NCBI GenBank assembly: GCA_024734555.1 | Contig: JANPWX010000072.1 | Span: forward strand, 3,506,420-3,570,419 | Reading direction: 5' to 3' | Origin: Trochalopteron elliotii | Lineage: Eukaryota > Chordata > Aves > Passeriformes > Leiothrichidae | DNA: 64,000 nucleotides | Shown: one piece after another, positions 27,332 to 37,265 of the stretch | Layout of the letters: each line of letters opens with the position of its first letter | Position numbering within the stretch: position 1 is the stretch's first letter | Notes under the pieces: model-generated | What the model was told of the DNA's origin: nothing | The model's database searches: none | Seen by the model: the letters and a program-made list of their open reading frames with translations, nothing else | Made by a program: the position numbers and the translations under genes

Positions 27332-27357
27332 ATATATATATAATATATAATATATAT
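27332..27357. repeat. (TA)n-rich microsatellite
   Basis: Alternating AT/TA dinucleotides with short AA interruptions. It is likely polymorphic and easily melted. Confidence 0.85.
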
Positions 27358-28338
27358 TTTTGGTAGTCTTGGGCAGCACTGAGGATCTTGGAGACTGCAC
27401 GTCATCCAACCTTGGCATAAAATGAAGGGATGGTCAGGAGGTTTCCCTTTAAGCAACTTTGGGGGTTCTGGAAAAATTGGATATGAACTAACCAGCCCAA
27501 GAAAGCTGAATCTGTGCTTTTACTGGTAGAAAAAATCTAAGCAAAGAGGCAATCATCCTATGTGTTTCCATTTAGGAGCTGAAGGTGACTTTGACACATT
27601 TGGTCTCTGAAGTGTAGAATCCTCAAAAGGAGCAATCAGAGCCATGTTACAATGCATACAATCTGTGCATACATACTGTATGCTTATAAGATTCCAAAGT
27701 GATAAATGAAAAATGATGGCTACAAAGCTACCAAAGTGATTTTGGATATGATGGAGACATCAGTGACACTTCATGTAATTTAGTCTCTGACTGATGAAAG
27801 CTGTCAGCCACTGAGAAACCATTGGGGATAGATGTCACTTAAGAAATTGAATTTTCACAACATTGTTAGTTTGTGAAATAACTTTACGGAATAGATTTTT
27901 TTCCTGAAAGCTTGTAAATAGGAATCATTAAAAAGAGCATTGTCATTAAGAATTAGATAAACCATGGAATCAAAGTAATCTAAATAAAATAAGAGGATAT
28001 TTCAGACTGGGAAAAAATAGAGTATATTTATTTTTTTATTTTTGAGACACAAATTCACAGAGCAGCACAGTGTATGCTCTGAAGAAAACCCACAAGAGGA
28101 TTTCCTTTATTGAAACAAGTATATGAAGAGCCATTCATTTCTCATTTAACTTCAGGCTATTTGACATCTCCTTATTTGTTGTTTGACAACTTCATTGAGA
28201 GCATTACACCAGATAGTATATGATTTCTGTTGTGTCAAGTTTTACTACTTTTAAACAGACTTAAAAAAAGAATTTAAATTTTTAATCATTGTGTTGGAGG
28301 AAAAAAATGATGTCTTCTCTTTAGAAGGACTATTTTTT

Positions 28339-28350
28339 GTGTGTGTGTGT
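28339..28350. repeat. (GT)6 microsatellite
   Basis: Six perfect GT units after a T-run. Confidence 0.85.
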
Positions 28351-29020
28351 TGTGATGTATTTTAGGATCTAGTAAAAAATAAGCAAGTTTGTATTGACAA
28401 GGTTCAGGCATGTGCAGGGATGTTCCGCATATGTGTAAAACCTCTGTATGTGAATACATGGGGTCTTGAGTATAAGCATTGTAGTAATAAAGAATTTGTC
28501 CTTTTGTTTTTGCAAACTCTGATGGTTTGGACATTTTAGCTGTAGAATGATCTTTGAATATCTTTGTGCTTTCCATTGTTTTTAATTTTACCTGGTTTAT
28601 TTTAGGAAAGCATTTATTAACTTGATATTTCACAGAAACTTTAAAATATCTGTATCTTACTTTGGGATTTAGTGAATAACTAAAAATGTGGATGAACTTT
28701 CAGAAAGATCTAACGGAAATAATGTTTTTTCCTTCTGGCTTCTTGTTCCAGGAGTATGATAGCTTATCAGGGTTCCCTATGTTTCTGATGAACATCTTCA
28801 GAAGACAGAACTGATACAGAGAGGAGCTGTCCTATTTTTCTGTTGCACTTGTAATTGAATCAGAGATCTATGTGCAAGATTTGGTACAGAAGAGGGTAAT
28901 TTGGATTGGTGGAACCCCCTTTGCTTATAGTCATGGGAGTTAACCATGGAATTAGAGGAAACATTATTCAGTGCTTTCATGTGTGTGTTAAATCTTTGTA
29001 GGTATGTGGAAAAACCTTGT

Positions 29021-29059
29021 TGATTTATAAATTATATAAATCATCACCTTTGTGGTGAT
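29021..29059. repeat. Two adjacent small inverted repeats
   Basis: TGATTTATA (29021-29029) pairs with TATAAATCA (29035-29043) around a 5-nt loop. Directly after, ATCACC (29043-29048) pairs with GGTGAT (29054-29059). They lie just ahead of a CR1 fragment and share no bases with its known 3' end. Confidence 0.6.
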
Positions 29060-29084
29060 GGTGTTAAAGAACAACAAAGTGAAG

Positions 29085-29212
29085 TAGCACCTGCTTGTCC
29101 CTTGTGCAATCTGCTCTGGTGGGGGGTGTCTCTGCCGGTGGGACACCATCACCAGGGTTGGACCTCGATGATCTTTAAGGTCACTTTTAACCAAAACCAT
29201 TCTTTCATTATC
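29085..29212 (+). mobile_element. CR1 LINE 3'-end fragment
   Basis: The sequence from ctgctctggtggggggtg through gttggacctcgatgatcttt, then aaggtcacttttaaccaaaa and ccattctttcatt, follows the conserved CR1 3' terminal block and tail. The 5' limit is approximate. CR1 copies are usually 5'-truncated, as here, and only the 3' untranslated end is present. No coding part remains. Confidence 0.75.
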
Positions 29213-30630
29213 TGATACTAGTTATATGTTATCAGTACTGGTTTGTGGAATCAGTGCAGACTGAACTGTTGAATGGTTCAGGCCACCTATCCCATTGGGT
29301 ACTCTATTGCTTATCCAAGAACTGGTGAAAGAATCCAGAAACTTGGTGAGATGTGTGTGTGTTTTGAATGCTTTCCTTGATAGAAAAGCTACATATAAGT
29401 GAATAGCTGGGGAACAGAAGTGTTCTGCAGCAGTGATGTGGGATGGGAGCTATGAGCTGCCTTACCTCTCCTTGTCCTTCATATCAGTCTGGTAAACCTT
29501 GCTGTCACTTAAGCTGTTGCTGTGAAGGCAGAATAGATTGGTTATTGATGGAAAATAAAAAATCAAAAGCTGGTAATTAGGTAGTCATTAAGAGGAATTG
29601 GGAGTCTGAAATGCACTTGTAAATGGGGCCACGGAGCTGAGTGGATTTGCCATAAAAGTTGCATGCTCCTCCACAGTATTTTGGTTGTCTTAGCTGTGAC
29701 CACCCTGCATTTGCTGAGAAGTGTCTGTTTAATACCTGGTGCCCTTTTAAACTGTACCAAACAACTTTAGGACTGAACCCACAGCAAGAAAGTGAAGTTG
29801 CCTTTATTATTTGGCTGAAGCTGACTGTCACAATAGTCATTTCATGACGCTTTGGAGCAAATCCAGCAGGTCTTTAAGGTAGTAACTGCTTTTATATAAT
29901 CTTTATTTTGGAAGTTTGCCTAGTATTAATGTGCAGAATACCCACTAATAGTTTTGTTTTGACAGTACAATTTTGTCCTTTAGATTGCTGATTCACATTT
30001 AAAATGTATTATATTAAGTTTCTGTGAAAGCTAAATACCAGGTACTATCAAGTACTTTTATACAGTGATATACTAAATGACAGAGAACTGTTTTAAGTTG
30101 AATATAATTTTTTTTAAAAAAGCCAGCTATTTGAAATTGCTGTATCACTGTCTTCCTTCTGGTTTCTCTTTACATCCATGTACAAATTTTGGCACTTTTT
30201 TAGTACAGTCTACAAATATTAAAAAATATGTCCAGATGGCTACAGCAATAATCTGTGATGCAATGATCTTCTTTTTTAATTATTCAGCACATGTGACTCT
30301 GATCTCTGTGTTGCCCTTTTCCCAATTTATATAGAATGCAACAGCTGAGCTTGCATTACTTTCTTATTGCCTCTTTTTTACCTGCTTTGATTAACTTTGC
30401 CTTTGCTTGAAACTACTTCTATATATCTTCAAGATTTGACAAAAATTTTTCATCCAACTCTAACCTTAATCTACTTCATCCTCCAGTTAAGTGATACAAC
30501 CTCTCTCTTCCCAGCTAGTTTTTCCTATGGTTATCTCAGTGCCTTATCATCTGCTGCTCTATTGCATTGACCTCCTCCCAGTCCTGAACTTGTGCTTTTA
30601 GTTCAGTCAAGCCATGTTTCTAAATTTTTT

Positions 30631-30644
30631 TGTGTGTGTGTGTG
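30631..30644. repeat. (TG)7 microsatellite
   Basis: Seven perfect TG units between T-runs. Confidence 0.85.
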
Positions 30645-30864
30645 GTTTTTTTCAGTATTTTGGACAGCTTTCAAAACACAAGCTTTTGTAATTCAAGAGT
30701 ATTTTGTATATAGTGAAATTTCAGCACATTGTTAATGCAAATTAAGTCACAGCTTTACTTGTAGCTGTGACCCTGGTCCCACATACATTCCTAATTCTCA
30801 TTGGTGAAATTTCAAAATTTACTTTTTCTGTACTGAAAAGCTTGCAGTACGATACTCAGACCTT

Positions 30865-31130
30865 AGCAGAAATGGAAACATGGCTCTGCTTGGTCAGAGG
30901 GGCATCCAGCCCAAAGTCTGGTCTTAGCCAGGAGCAGACAGTACATGACTCGGAGAAAGAGGGTAAGACTGCAGCAAGCAGCTAGTGGGATTTTTCCAGA
31001 ATATTGTTGCAGTTTCAGCTCAGGAAGTTCCTGAATTTCACAGTGCAAAATGGTGGTTTCTAGATATTTTATAGTTATCAATGGGTCCATTTTCTGAAGG
31101 TCTTCCTGACCCCATTTTAAAACTCTGTAA
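30865..31130 (-). mobile_element. Old L3/CR1-clade LINE 3' end, minus strand
   Basis: Read on the + strand, atggctctgcttggtcagag followed by gggcatccagcccaaagtct and, further on, ttcagctcaggaagttcctg and agttatcaatgggtcca follow the reverse complement of the 3' untranslated end of an old L3-type LINE (the family segment reads like a 'ctgcttggtcagacc' block, then a 'ccatctagcccagtatcctg' block). Divergence is high and the ends are approximate. The 146-codon open frame on the minus strand across it does not match the LINE's proteins and is chance. Confidence 0.5.
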
Positions 31131-32382
31131 TTTTTTAAAATGAACAGGGCTCTGTTATACGGACTCTGTTCTGACTTGCTATTACTCTCAGCACTTGAAA
31201 CCGTATTTCTACTAGAGAACAGCTTGTGTTCTATGTCATTGATGGTGTTGACAGTCTGTTGGGCCCTAAGAAAATGTGTTTGGTATGCCAATAATAGTAC
31301 CAACTGGAAAAGGAGCAGGCAAGTGTTGTGTAGAGAGAAAAGAGAAGATGAAATGTAGGGCTATGTGTGTTGATCCCTTATTTGCTACAGTTCTTCCTTC
31401 TCCATTTCCTTTTCCTGCCCTAGCAGACACTTCAGTCCTTTCCTGATAATTTTCTTTCACTTCATGCCTTTCCCTTCTTAAACCTCTTCTGTTTTTCATT
31501 TCACTTTTCAGACTTTTATTTAGAAACAATTACCTTTTCATATTTCTATTCAAGTTATTTTGTAAAGAAAAACTTTACTGGCTTTGAAGTTTGTCTGAGG
31601 TAGAGGATCCTTCCTTTTATTACTGCATGTCTGATGGCTAGTCTAAGGATCAGAGTTGGATGTCCCAAGCACTGCATGGGGAAAGGCTCTCTCAATGACT
31701 GGAACAAAGCACTAGATATGAGTGGAAGGAAGCTTTAAGTAGGAATCTGTGTCTTGGGAGGATATCAAAAAGGCTGAAGGAGGCTGACGAGCTGATGGAC
31801 AGCTAGGAAAAAAAGGGATTTGAAAAAAGTGCTGAGATTTTATTGGGACCTTGGCCTAGTCTGTGCTGATTTGATTTTATTCCTAAGTTGTCTGTGTTTC
31901 TCTTCTGCGTGGTCCTGCTGAGCTGGCCTGTGCTTGCGCAGGGAGCTGAAGTCCATTGACTCTACACCCCACTGATGAGACAGAGAAGCCCACAATATGA
32001 TAATTGAGTTCCGAGGTGTTATTACCAACTCCTGGCTTCACTCAGGCCAGTGTTCTTGAACCACTGCTTCCTTTGCCAAAATCACAAATATCAGCTCTAT
32101 GAGAAGTGCTGGAGAACTAGCTTTGATGACAGATTCTTGTTTATGAGCTGTCATCCTCATCTACAGATATTAGCTGTCTTTTGGCAGAATGTCACTATGA
32201 ATTCAAGGACTGATTTTTGACTGTGTTAGTCAATGACAGCTGATGGCTGTCTGCCTCTTGCAGAACTTAAAATTCATGCCACTGCAGAAATGAATGACAG
32301 TATTAAAAAAAAAGTTGAAGGAACTCAGTAATCAGTTTTTTAATTGAAGCTGACTCTCACTTTATGCAAGTACAAATTAGAA

Positions 32383-32401
32383 TATGCTGCTCTGCAGCAT
32401 A
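32383..32401. repeat. 8-bp-arm hairpin
   Basis: TATGCTGC and GCAGCATA are exact reverse complements separated by TCT. It is short and may be chance. Confidence 0.5.
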
Positions 32402-34849
32402 GTAAACAGTCTGCATTGCTGGGTCCAGTGATGAGACTTGGTGTACGACTGGATTATTTCACTGAAGAAGATCTGTAGCCTCCAGTCTCATCTCAATGTT
32501 TAGTGAGGTGATCTTTGAGCTATTGCTCTAATCTAATTTTGTATCCGACTGAGATGCAAATTGTTTTTCTAAAGGTATACTGAGTAAGGGATGTATTTCG
32601 AGGTAATTATACTATAAAGAGTATGGGTTTGAGTTTTTTGTGCATTTGACAGGAAACAGGATGTGCTGTAGTAAAAACAACTGCTTAAGGAATATTCTTT
32701 TTTTTTTTAAAGAGCCCTCTTGATGCCTGCTTCTGGCCTCCATCCCTTTTTCCTTCTGAGCTCCAGGGTTTGTCACTACTGGTGAATTGAGAGCATACAA
32801 ATTGCCTTAGAATTTAGCTAATTTTTTTGGTAAGTGTGGTGACAGAGTCTTTTTCATGTATTCCTTTCTCTAACAATCTTCCTCTCAAATGTTTTTTATG
32901 AGTTTGAGGGGCTTGGCTTTAGCAAGTCAAGAAAAGTTACAGAAAGAGGCACGTAGGGTTATTCATGATACCCTCTTTCCTGATTTGTCTACATGCTTAC
33001 TAGTGATACACAATAGTGTGGCCTTTTTTTGGTGAAGAGGAAACAACAGTTCTCCCTGCTTTCATGTAATTTGCAGCAGCAAGCAAGCATTATTCCTTTA
33101 ATAAATTGTAAAAAAGGTACCACTGGCAATACAGTAGACAAACTAGGTATTTTTCATAAAATTGTCATGACCAGAAATGAAATAATTATTACTATTTTAA
33201 AGTGTGTGTATTAGCAATATGGGACAACATCTTTATTTGTACTCATAATTCTGTTCTAATGACCCCACAGAATGTACAGTTTTTTTCTTTAGTTAAATAC
33301 TTTTTTCCAGGTTTGTGCTAGTGCAAAAAGGTCATCTTGAGTAGTTACTTCACATGAGCAATTTTTTCACCAAATCTTTACTGTTTTGCAAAGATGTGGA
33401 GCAAAGTGCCCAGGGAAAGTGGAATGAGTCTCCTGCAACAAATTACATGAGCAGCATCTGCAAGAGTAAACAGTGGAGTGCATGTAAAGAAATCCCAGAC
33501 CTGTTCCTGAATGCCTGTACCCAGAGCCAGTCCTGAAATTGGCATCTTTTAAACATGCCAAACCCTGCTCTTTGTATACTTATATTGACATAAGCTCACT
33601 TCATCTTGCACTAAAAGTGTAGTTTTAAACTGTCACTTATGGAATCAGCAAAGATAATTATTTGAAAGCATCTTTGCTTTGGAACAGCTGCAGCTAGTGT
33701 GGCAGTTTTTGCATGCAGTGGTTTGTTTTGATTGAACATAGGAAAATGTAGTTTATAATTCAGAGGTAAATTGTACTTCAAACACGGTGTACTTTAAGTG
33801 ATCTAGAAATATTGACATACTGATTATTTGACTTCAAATATATGACTTCAGTGCCTGGAGGGAATAGTCTCTAAATGAATCTGCTTTCACCTAGCAGTAG
33901 CAGTTACCTGCCTTGCATGCTTAGCTGTGCAGACTTTTTCTCTTTAGCAATAGGTGTCTTTTTTTGGTTCAGCTGGAACAGAAAATCTTGAATTGCTGTT
34001 TTTTTTCTTCATCAAATACTGTTGGAGAAACCAGAGGCTACATTTGTAAAATATAATACCTTTGCCTAATGGGACTCATTCATCTTTGTATTTCTTCTAG
34101 GCAAGCTGGATCAAAACTAAGAGTATGAGGGATAGAGTAAGTGCACAAGACCCTTTACATACAGGAATAAAATAATATATTGAAATAAATTGCATCTTAT
34201 AGCACTGGTTATTCTGCTTTCTTTTCCATTTTTCATTTTCAGATTGTTTTACAAACTCGTAAAGTGCAATTTGTTGAAAGTCTGAATAAAGGTCTCTGCT
34301 AGAAAAGTTATGCAAATAACAGATTGATATGCAGTCTCCCCAAATATTTAGCAATAGTTCAAAAGCTGGTCAGTGTCACTATTTGGGTATATATTTTGAA
34401 GAGTTTTGACCTGACTATTACTGTGATCGTTGAGAGAGATTTCCATATGGAAATTATACAGAAGTCAAGGAAACTGGCTTAATCTTTTCATGTTTAGGGT
34501 TCTCTTGGCATTGTCTTGTCTTGCCGTATTGCTTCAGGCTAGCTATCACTTCTTGGCACGAAAGCTGCACTTTGAGTAAGGAGAAGGGGTGATTTCAGGA
34601 AAGATTGCTTTGTCTGCTTCAAGCCTTCTGACTTGTTGCAGTGTTTCAGGTCCGTGTAGCATGCTGCCACAGGCTCACTCTCACAGCTGCTGTCTTGGGC
34701 AGCGATGGAACTTGTGCAGTGGTCCTTTTACTCAAGGATGTACAGAAGGGAGCAATCTAGCCTGTACAAGTTCTATGGAAAAAGATTTGGGAAAAGATTA
34801 GCTGATGCTAATATTGTTAGGGACCAATGCTTACTATCCATTCTGCCTT

Positions 34850-35175
34850 CTGACTGTGGCTTTTAGAACACGCTGCTGTTATTGTGGGCCGTCATTTCAT
34901 GAACAGCCCTTTGTTTTATGCATTTAGGATGTTTATTTTGCACAAATAAAAGTTTCAACCTCATTAAATAGCACACTACAATTCAATGAGATCAAACATA
35001 TTAGAAGTCAAAATTGCTGATTTTCTTTTCCTGAATTTCTCCATTAATTAGCAGAGTGGCATTTCTGCCTTTGTGGATCTGTCTTAAATCTCTGGTCTTC
35101 CCCCATGAAAGGCAGTGATGTCTCTTATCTGCGTGTTATCAGCACGCAAGCCTGTGTGACTCACTAAAGTCACTT
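34850..35175. promoter_or_regulatory. Candidate conserved non-coding block about 0.9 kb before the coding exon
   Basis: High-complexity sequence with no repeat signature and clustered factor-like sites: TTATCT (35125-35130) and TTATCA (35136-35141) GATA-type cores, the latter in the loop of a TGCGTG/CACGCA hairpin (35130-35148), and a consensus AP-1 site TGACTCA at 35157-35163. The portion near 34885-34925 also looks unlike neutral DNA. Conservation was not measured. Confidence 0.25.
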
Positions 35176-36071
35176 CTGCTAGTACTGAAAGTTTCTTCTG
35201 GGTTGTGGGATTAGGTTGTTACTGCTTGGCACATGTTTAGTGATGAAACTAAAGGAACTGGGTTGGATCTAAAATTATATTGACCCCACACATATTCTAT
35301 TACTTATATAAGGGTTTGGTTGTTGGATGTTTCAGAAAATCAGGGAGTTGAACTTCAACTTTTTTCTGATTCTGAATGAAAACCATTGCATTGTTGATTG
35401 GTATCTAAATTTTACTAGAAAGGGGTCTTCATTATTTGAGTCTGCAATTCACAGCCTTGTCATTGGTCAGGAAATGGATGGGGACTAAGCCAGTGTCGGA
35501 AGCAGTAGCACTTGCTGCTGTAAAGCAGAAGTGTGTGTCAGAGCATTGAGGTGAATCTTGTCCTACCCCTCCCTGTACTGTTCCATACAAACTTTACAGA
35601 TAGGCAAAAAATATATGCTCTAGGGTTGTTCTCTCCAAGTAGTCATTCACATGAGGAAATAATTCCTATTCTACTTTGTACTTGCAGAAGTCAAAGTACT
35701 CCTTCAACTCTGTGGAAAGCAGTGGATCCAAGTGAACAGGGAAGATAGATTTAAATATGTTTGCTTTATCTAAGAGTATAAAATAAAAAAAAATGTTGGA
35801 GAACATTCTTTTCCCCACACATTACAAAATAAAATAAAGGGGGTAATAAATATAATTTTTTTAATCCTTCTGGGTCATAGATCAATTTTCCTAAATTGGG
35901 TAACTGATGATAGGTTTGTGAAGTAATTACAGGAGTGGCTGACAACATATTTTGAGTAGTCAAATGTCACACAGAAAGAAGGCAATGTTGTTTTGTTTTA
36001 AATTTCAAGAATTGTCTAAGTTTTTCTGTGGTTTGCTTTTGTTCTTAAATAAATGTCTTTGAATTCTCCAG

Positions 36072-36146
36072 GTGCTTTCCCCACATGAGTGCAAGAAGAG
36101 TAGACAGTTAAAAGAAGTGACTGCTGTGGAGGACAGCATGACCACC
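36072..36146 (+). other. SEMA5A: SEMA5A 5' UTR part of first coding exon
   Basis: This is the non-coding start of the exon that holds the likely initiation codon. The sequence just before it (gaattctccag) is an AG splice acceptor, but its pyrimidine tract is modest. The frame of the later start codon stays open through the whole segment without an upstream stop, so openness alone does not prove the start. The first ATG is at 36138, and a second in-frame ATG at 36147 is the better match to the family. The exon 5' boundary is inferred from the acceptor. If transcription began inside this region the boundary would be different, but no promoter-like CpG-rich sequence is present. Confidence 0.55.
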
Positions 36147-36273
36147 ATGAAAAGAAGCTGCTTCCTCACACTGCTCTTGGCAGGAGCTGGGGTGTTAGGA
36201 ATACTGGAGTCAACAACAACAACAGAAGATACCCACTGCCACAGAGCTGAGCATCCAATTATTGCATACAAAG
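36147..36273 (+). CDS. SEMA5A: SEMA5A first coding exon: signal peptide and mature N-terminus
   Basis: Semaphorin-5A is a single-pass membrane guidance protein with an extracellular Sema domain, a PSI domain and thrombospondin type-1 repeats. It acts at the cell surface in axon guidance through plexin receptors. This exon gives 42 codons plus one base. Residues 2-4 are basic or polar (KRS) and residues 6-20 are hydrophobic (FLTLLLAGAGVLGIL), forming a signal peptide. Next come a four-threonine run (residues 23-26) coded by ACA repeats, a cysteine at 31 and then EHPIIAYK, which matches the family's EHPVISYK. The start at 36147 has a strong context (accaccATGa) and gives a length close to the mammalian protein. 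An ATG at 36138 would add only MTT. The exon ends at a canonical donor (AAAG|gtaaga) in phase 1. The signal region differs from mammals, as is common. Assignment to SEMA5A rather than SEMA5B rests mainly on the next exon. Confidence 0.85.
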
Positions 36274-36279
36274 GTAAGA
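36274..36279 (+). other. SEMA5A: SEMA5A splice donor, coding exon 1
   Basis: The donor gtaaga follows exon bases AAAG and is close to the vertebrate consensus. It interrupts the codon after its first base (phase 1), which matches the reading frame restored at 53671. Confidence 0.85.
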
Positions 36280-36604
36280 TGTAAATGCCAAAAATCTTCT
36301 CCAGAAGTAGGTTAAGTATTGTGTAATCACTTCATGGAAACCTCTGCTTTTAATGTAGAATGGTATGGGGAAAAGGGTGCATTCAGTGCTGTTATGTAAA
36401 AATCTGGGCTGTATTCTGTGAAAGTTAAATACAGCTAGGCTTTCAAATTTTGTTCATTGTTTGTTGCTGAATGTATCATTTAAGGGTGGGTGACTCATTT
36501 TCCTTTGTGATTAAAACCAGTCTGTACTGTTCCACGGAGTTATTCCTTTCCAAGTACACAATTCTACATGTGTGCACTTAATTTCATGGAGTTTCTCTTG
36601 TCCC

Positions 36605-36800
36605 CTTCCTTCTCCCCAACTAGGCCTCTCTGGATGGCAGCCCTGCCCTCAAGCTTATCAGCTGGTTCTCTGAATTTGCTGTTATCTGCAAACTTTACAG
36701 ACTCCGTTCTATTGCCTCCCCTTCTTGATTAAGGCATTAAACAGGATGGGTCCCAGGATCAACCCCTGTGTTATTCCACTTGTTGCTGGCTCAGGTGGAG
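36605..36800 (-). mobile_element. CR1-type LINE reverse-transcriptase remnant, minus strand
   Basis: On the minus strand the complement of 36736-36777 reads GITQGLILGPILFN, which is the conserved RT block of CR1 (family form GVPQGSVLGPVLFN). Further on, the complement of 36681-36695 reads KFADN, in the place of the catalytic FADD motif, so one catalytic aspartate is changed to asparagine. Frame breaks lie between them. The remnant begins about 330 bp inside the intron after the first coding exon. Sequence to its right, to about 37265, also reads like an old dispersed repeat in the same orientation, but I could not name it. Confidence 0.7.
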
Positions 36801-37265
36801 TAAGGGCTATTAAACATGTACTCTCGAAATGGTAGTTCTGCTACCCCTTCTGCTAAACAACAGATGCCTTTGATACCTTAGTGGTGGTATTGAGTCCCTC
36901 AGCAGCATCCACTTCTGCTGCCACTAGGTCATCTGCCCAAGCCAGCAGCAGGCTGATGTTATCCCTGCTCAGCCTTTCATCCCTGTTCAACCTTCTACTA
37001 CTGTTGGAGCAATAGAAGCTGTTCCTGTTGCCCTTGACATTTCATGCAAATCGAAACTCCCACTGAACTTTGTTTAACCTGACATAATCCCTGCATGCCC
37101 ATATGGTCTTTCTAAATTCCTCCTTGTCCCTGCTGATGCCTGATACAACCCTTCTTGCATTGGAGCTGTGCCACGAGTTCCTTCCTTCATCAGGACAGCC
37201 TCTTCATACGTGTGGTTGTCATCCTGAGTATTGGGGTGGAACGCTGAGGAACAGTTGGAACAAAG
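36801..37265 (-). repeat. Probable old dispersed repeat next to CR1 remnant
   Basis: The stretch from about 37075 (ataatccctgcatgcccata) to 37235 has the rhythm of a widespread avian repeat that I recall but cannot name with confidence. It abuts the CR1 RT remnant and may be part of the same element or a separate insertion. Open frames here are short and lack domains. Confidence 0.3.

Larger units (their letters stand above)
23501..29084 (+). other. SEMA5A upstream intron, segment between LINE fragments
   Basis: Beyond the A10/T10 hairpin, the 11-bp inverted repeat and three microsatellites, I see nothing identifiable in this stretch. It is AT-rich and has only short, overlapping open frames without domains. 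Confidence 0.5.
31131..36071 (+). other. SEMA5A upstream intron, proximal part
   Basis: No exon or recent transposon is recognised. A small hairpin lies at 32383-32401 and a motif-dense block that may be conserved lies at 34850-35175. The segment ends at the AG acceptor at 36070-36071. Confidence 0.5.

Noticed and set aside
30863..31303. 146-codon open frame on the minus strand, the longest in the window
   Set aside because: It overlaps an old L3-like LINE 3' untranslated end, has no recognisable domain, and does not match LINE proteins; probably chance.
36072..36146. Upstream in-frame GTG at 36072 as the start codon
   Set aside because: It is only the first codon after the splice acceptor; the ATG at 36147 has a strong context and fits the SEMA5A family start.
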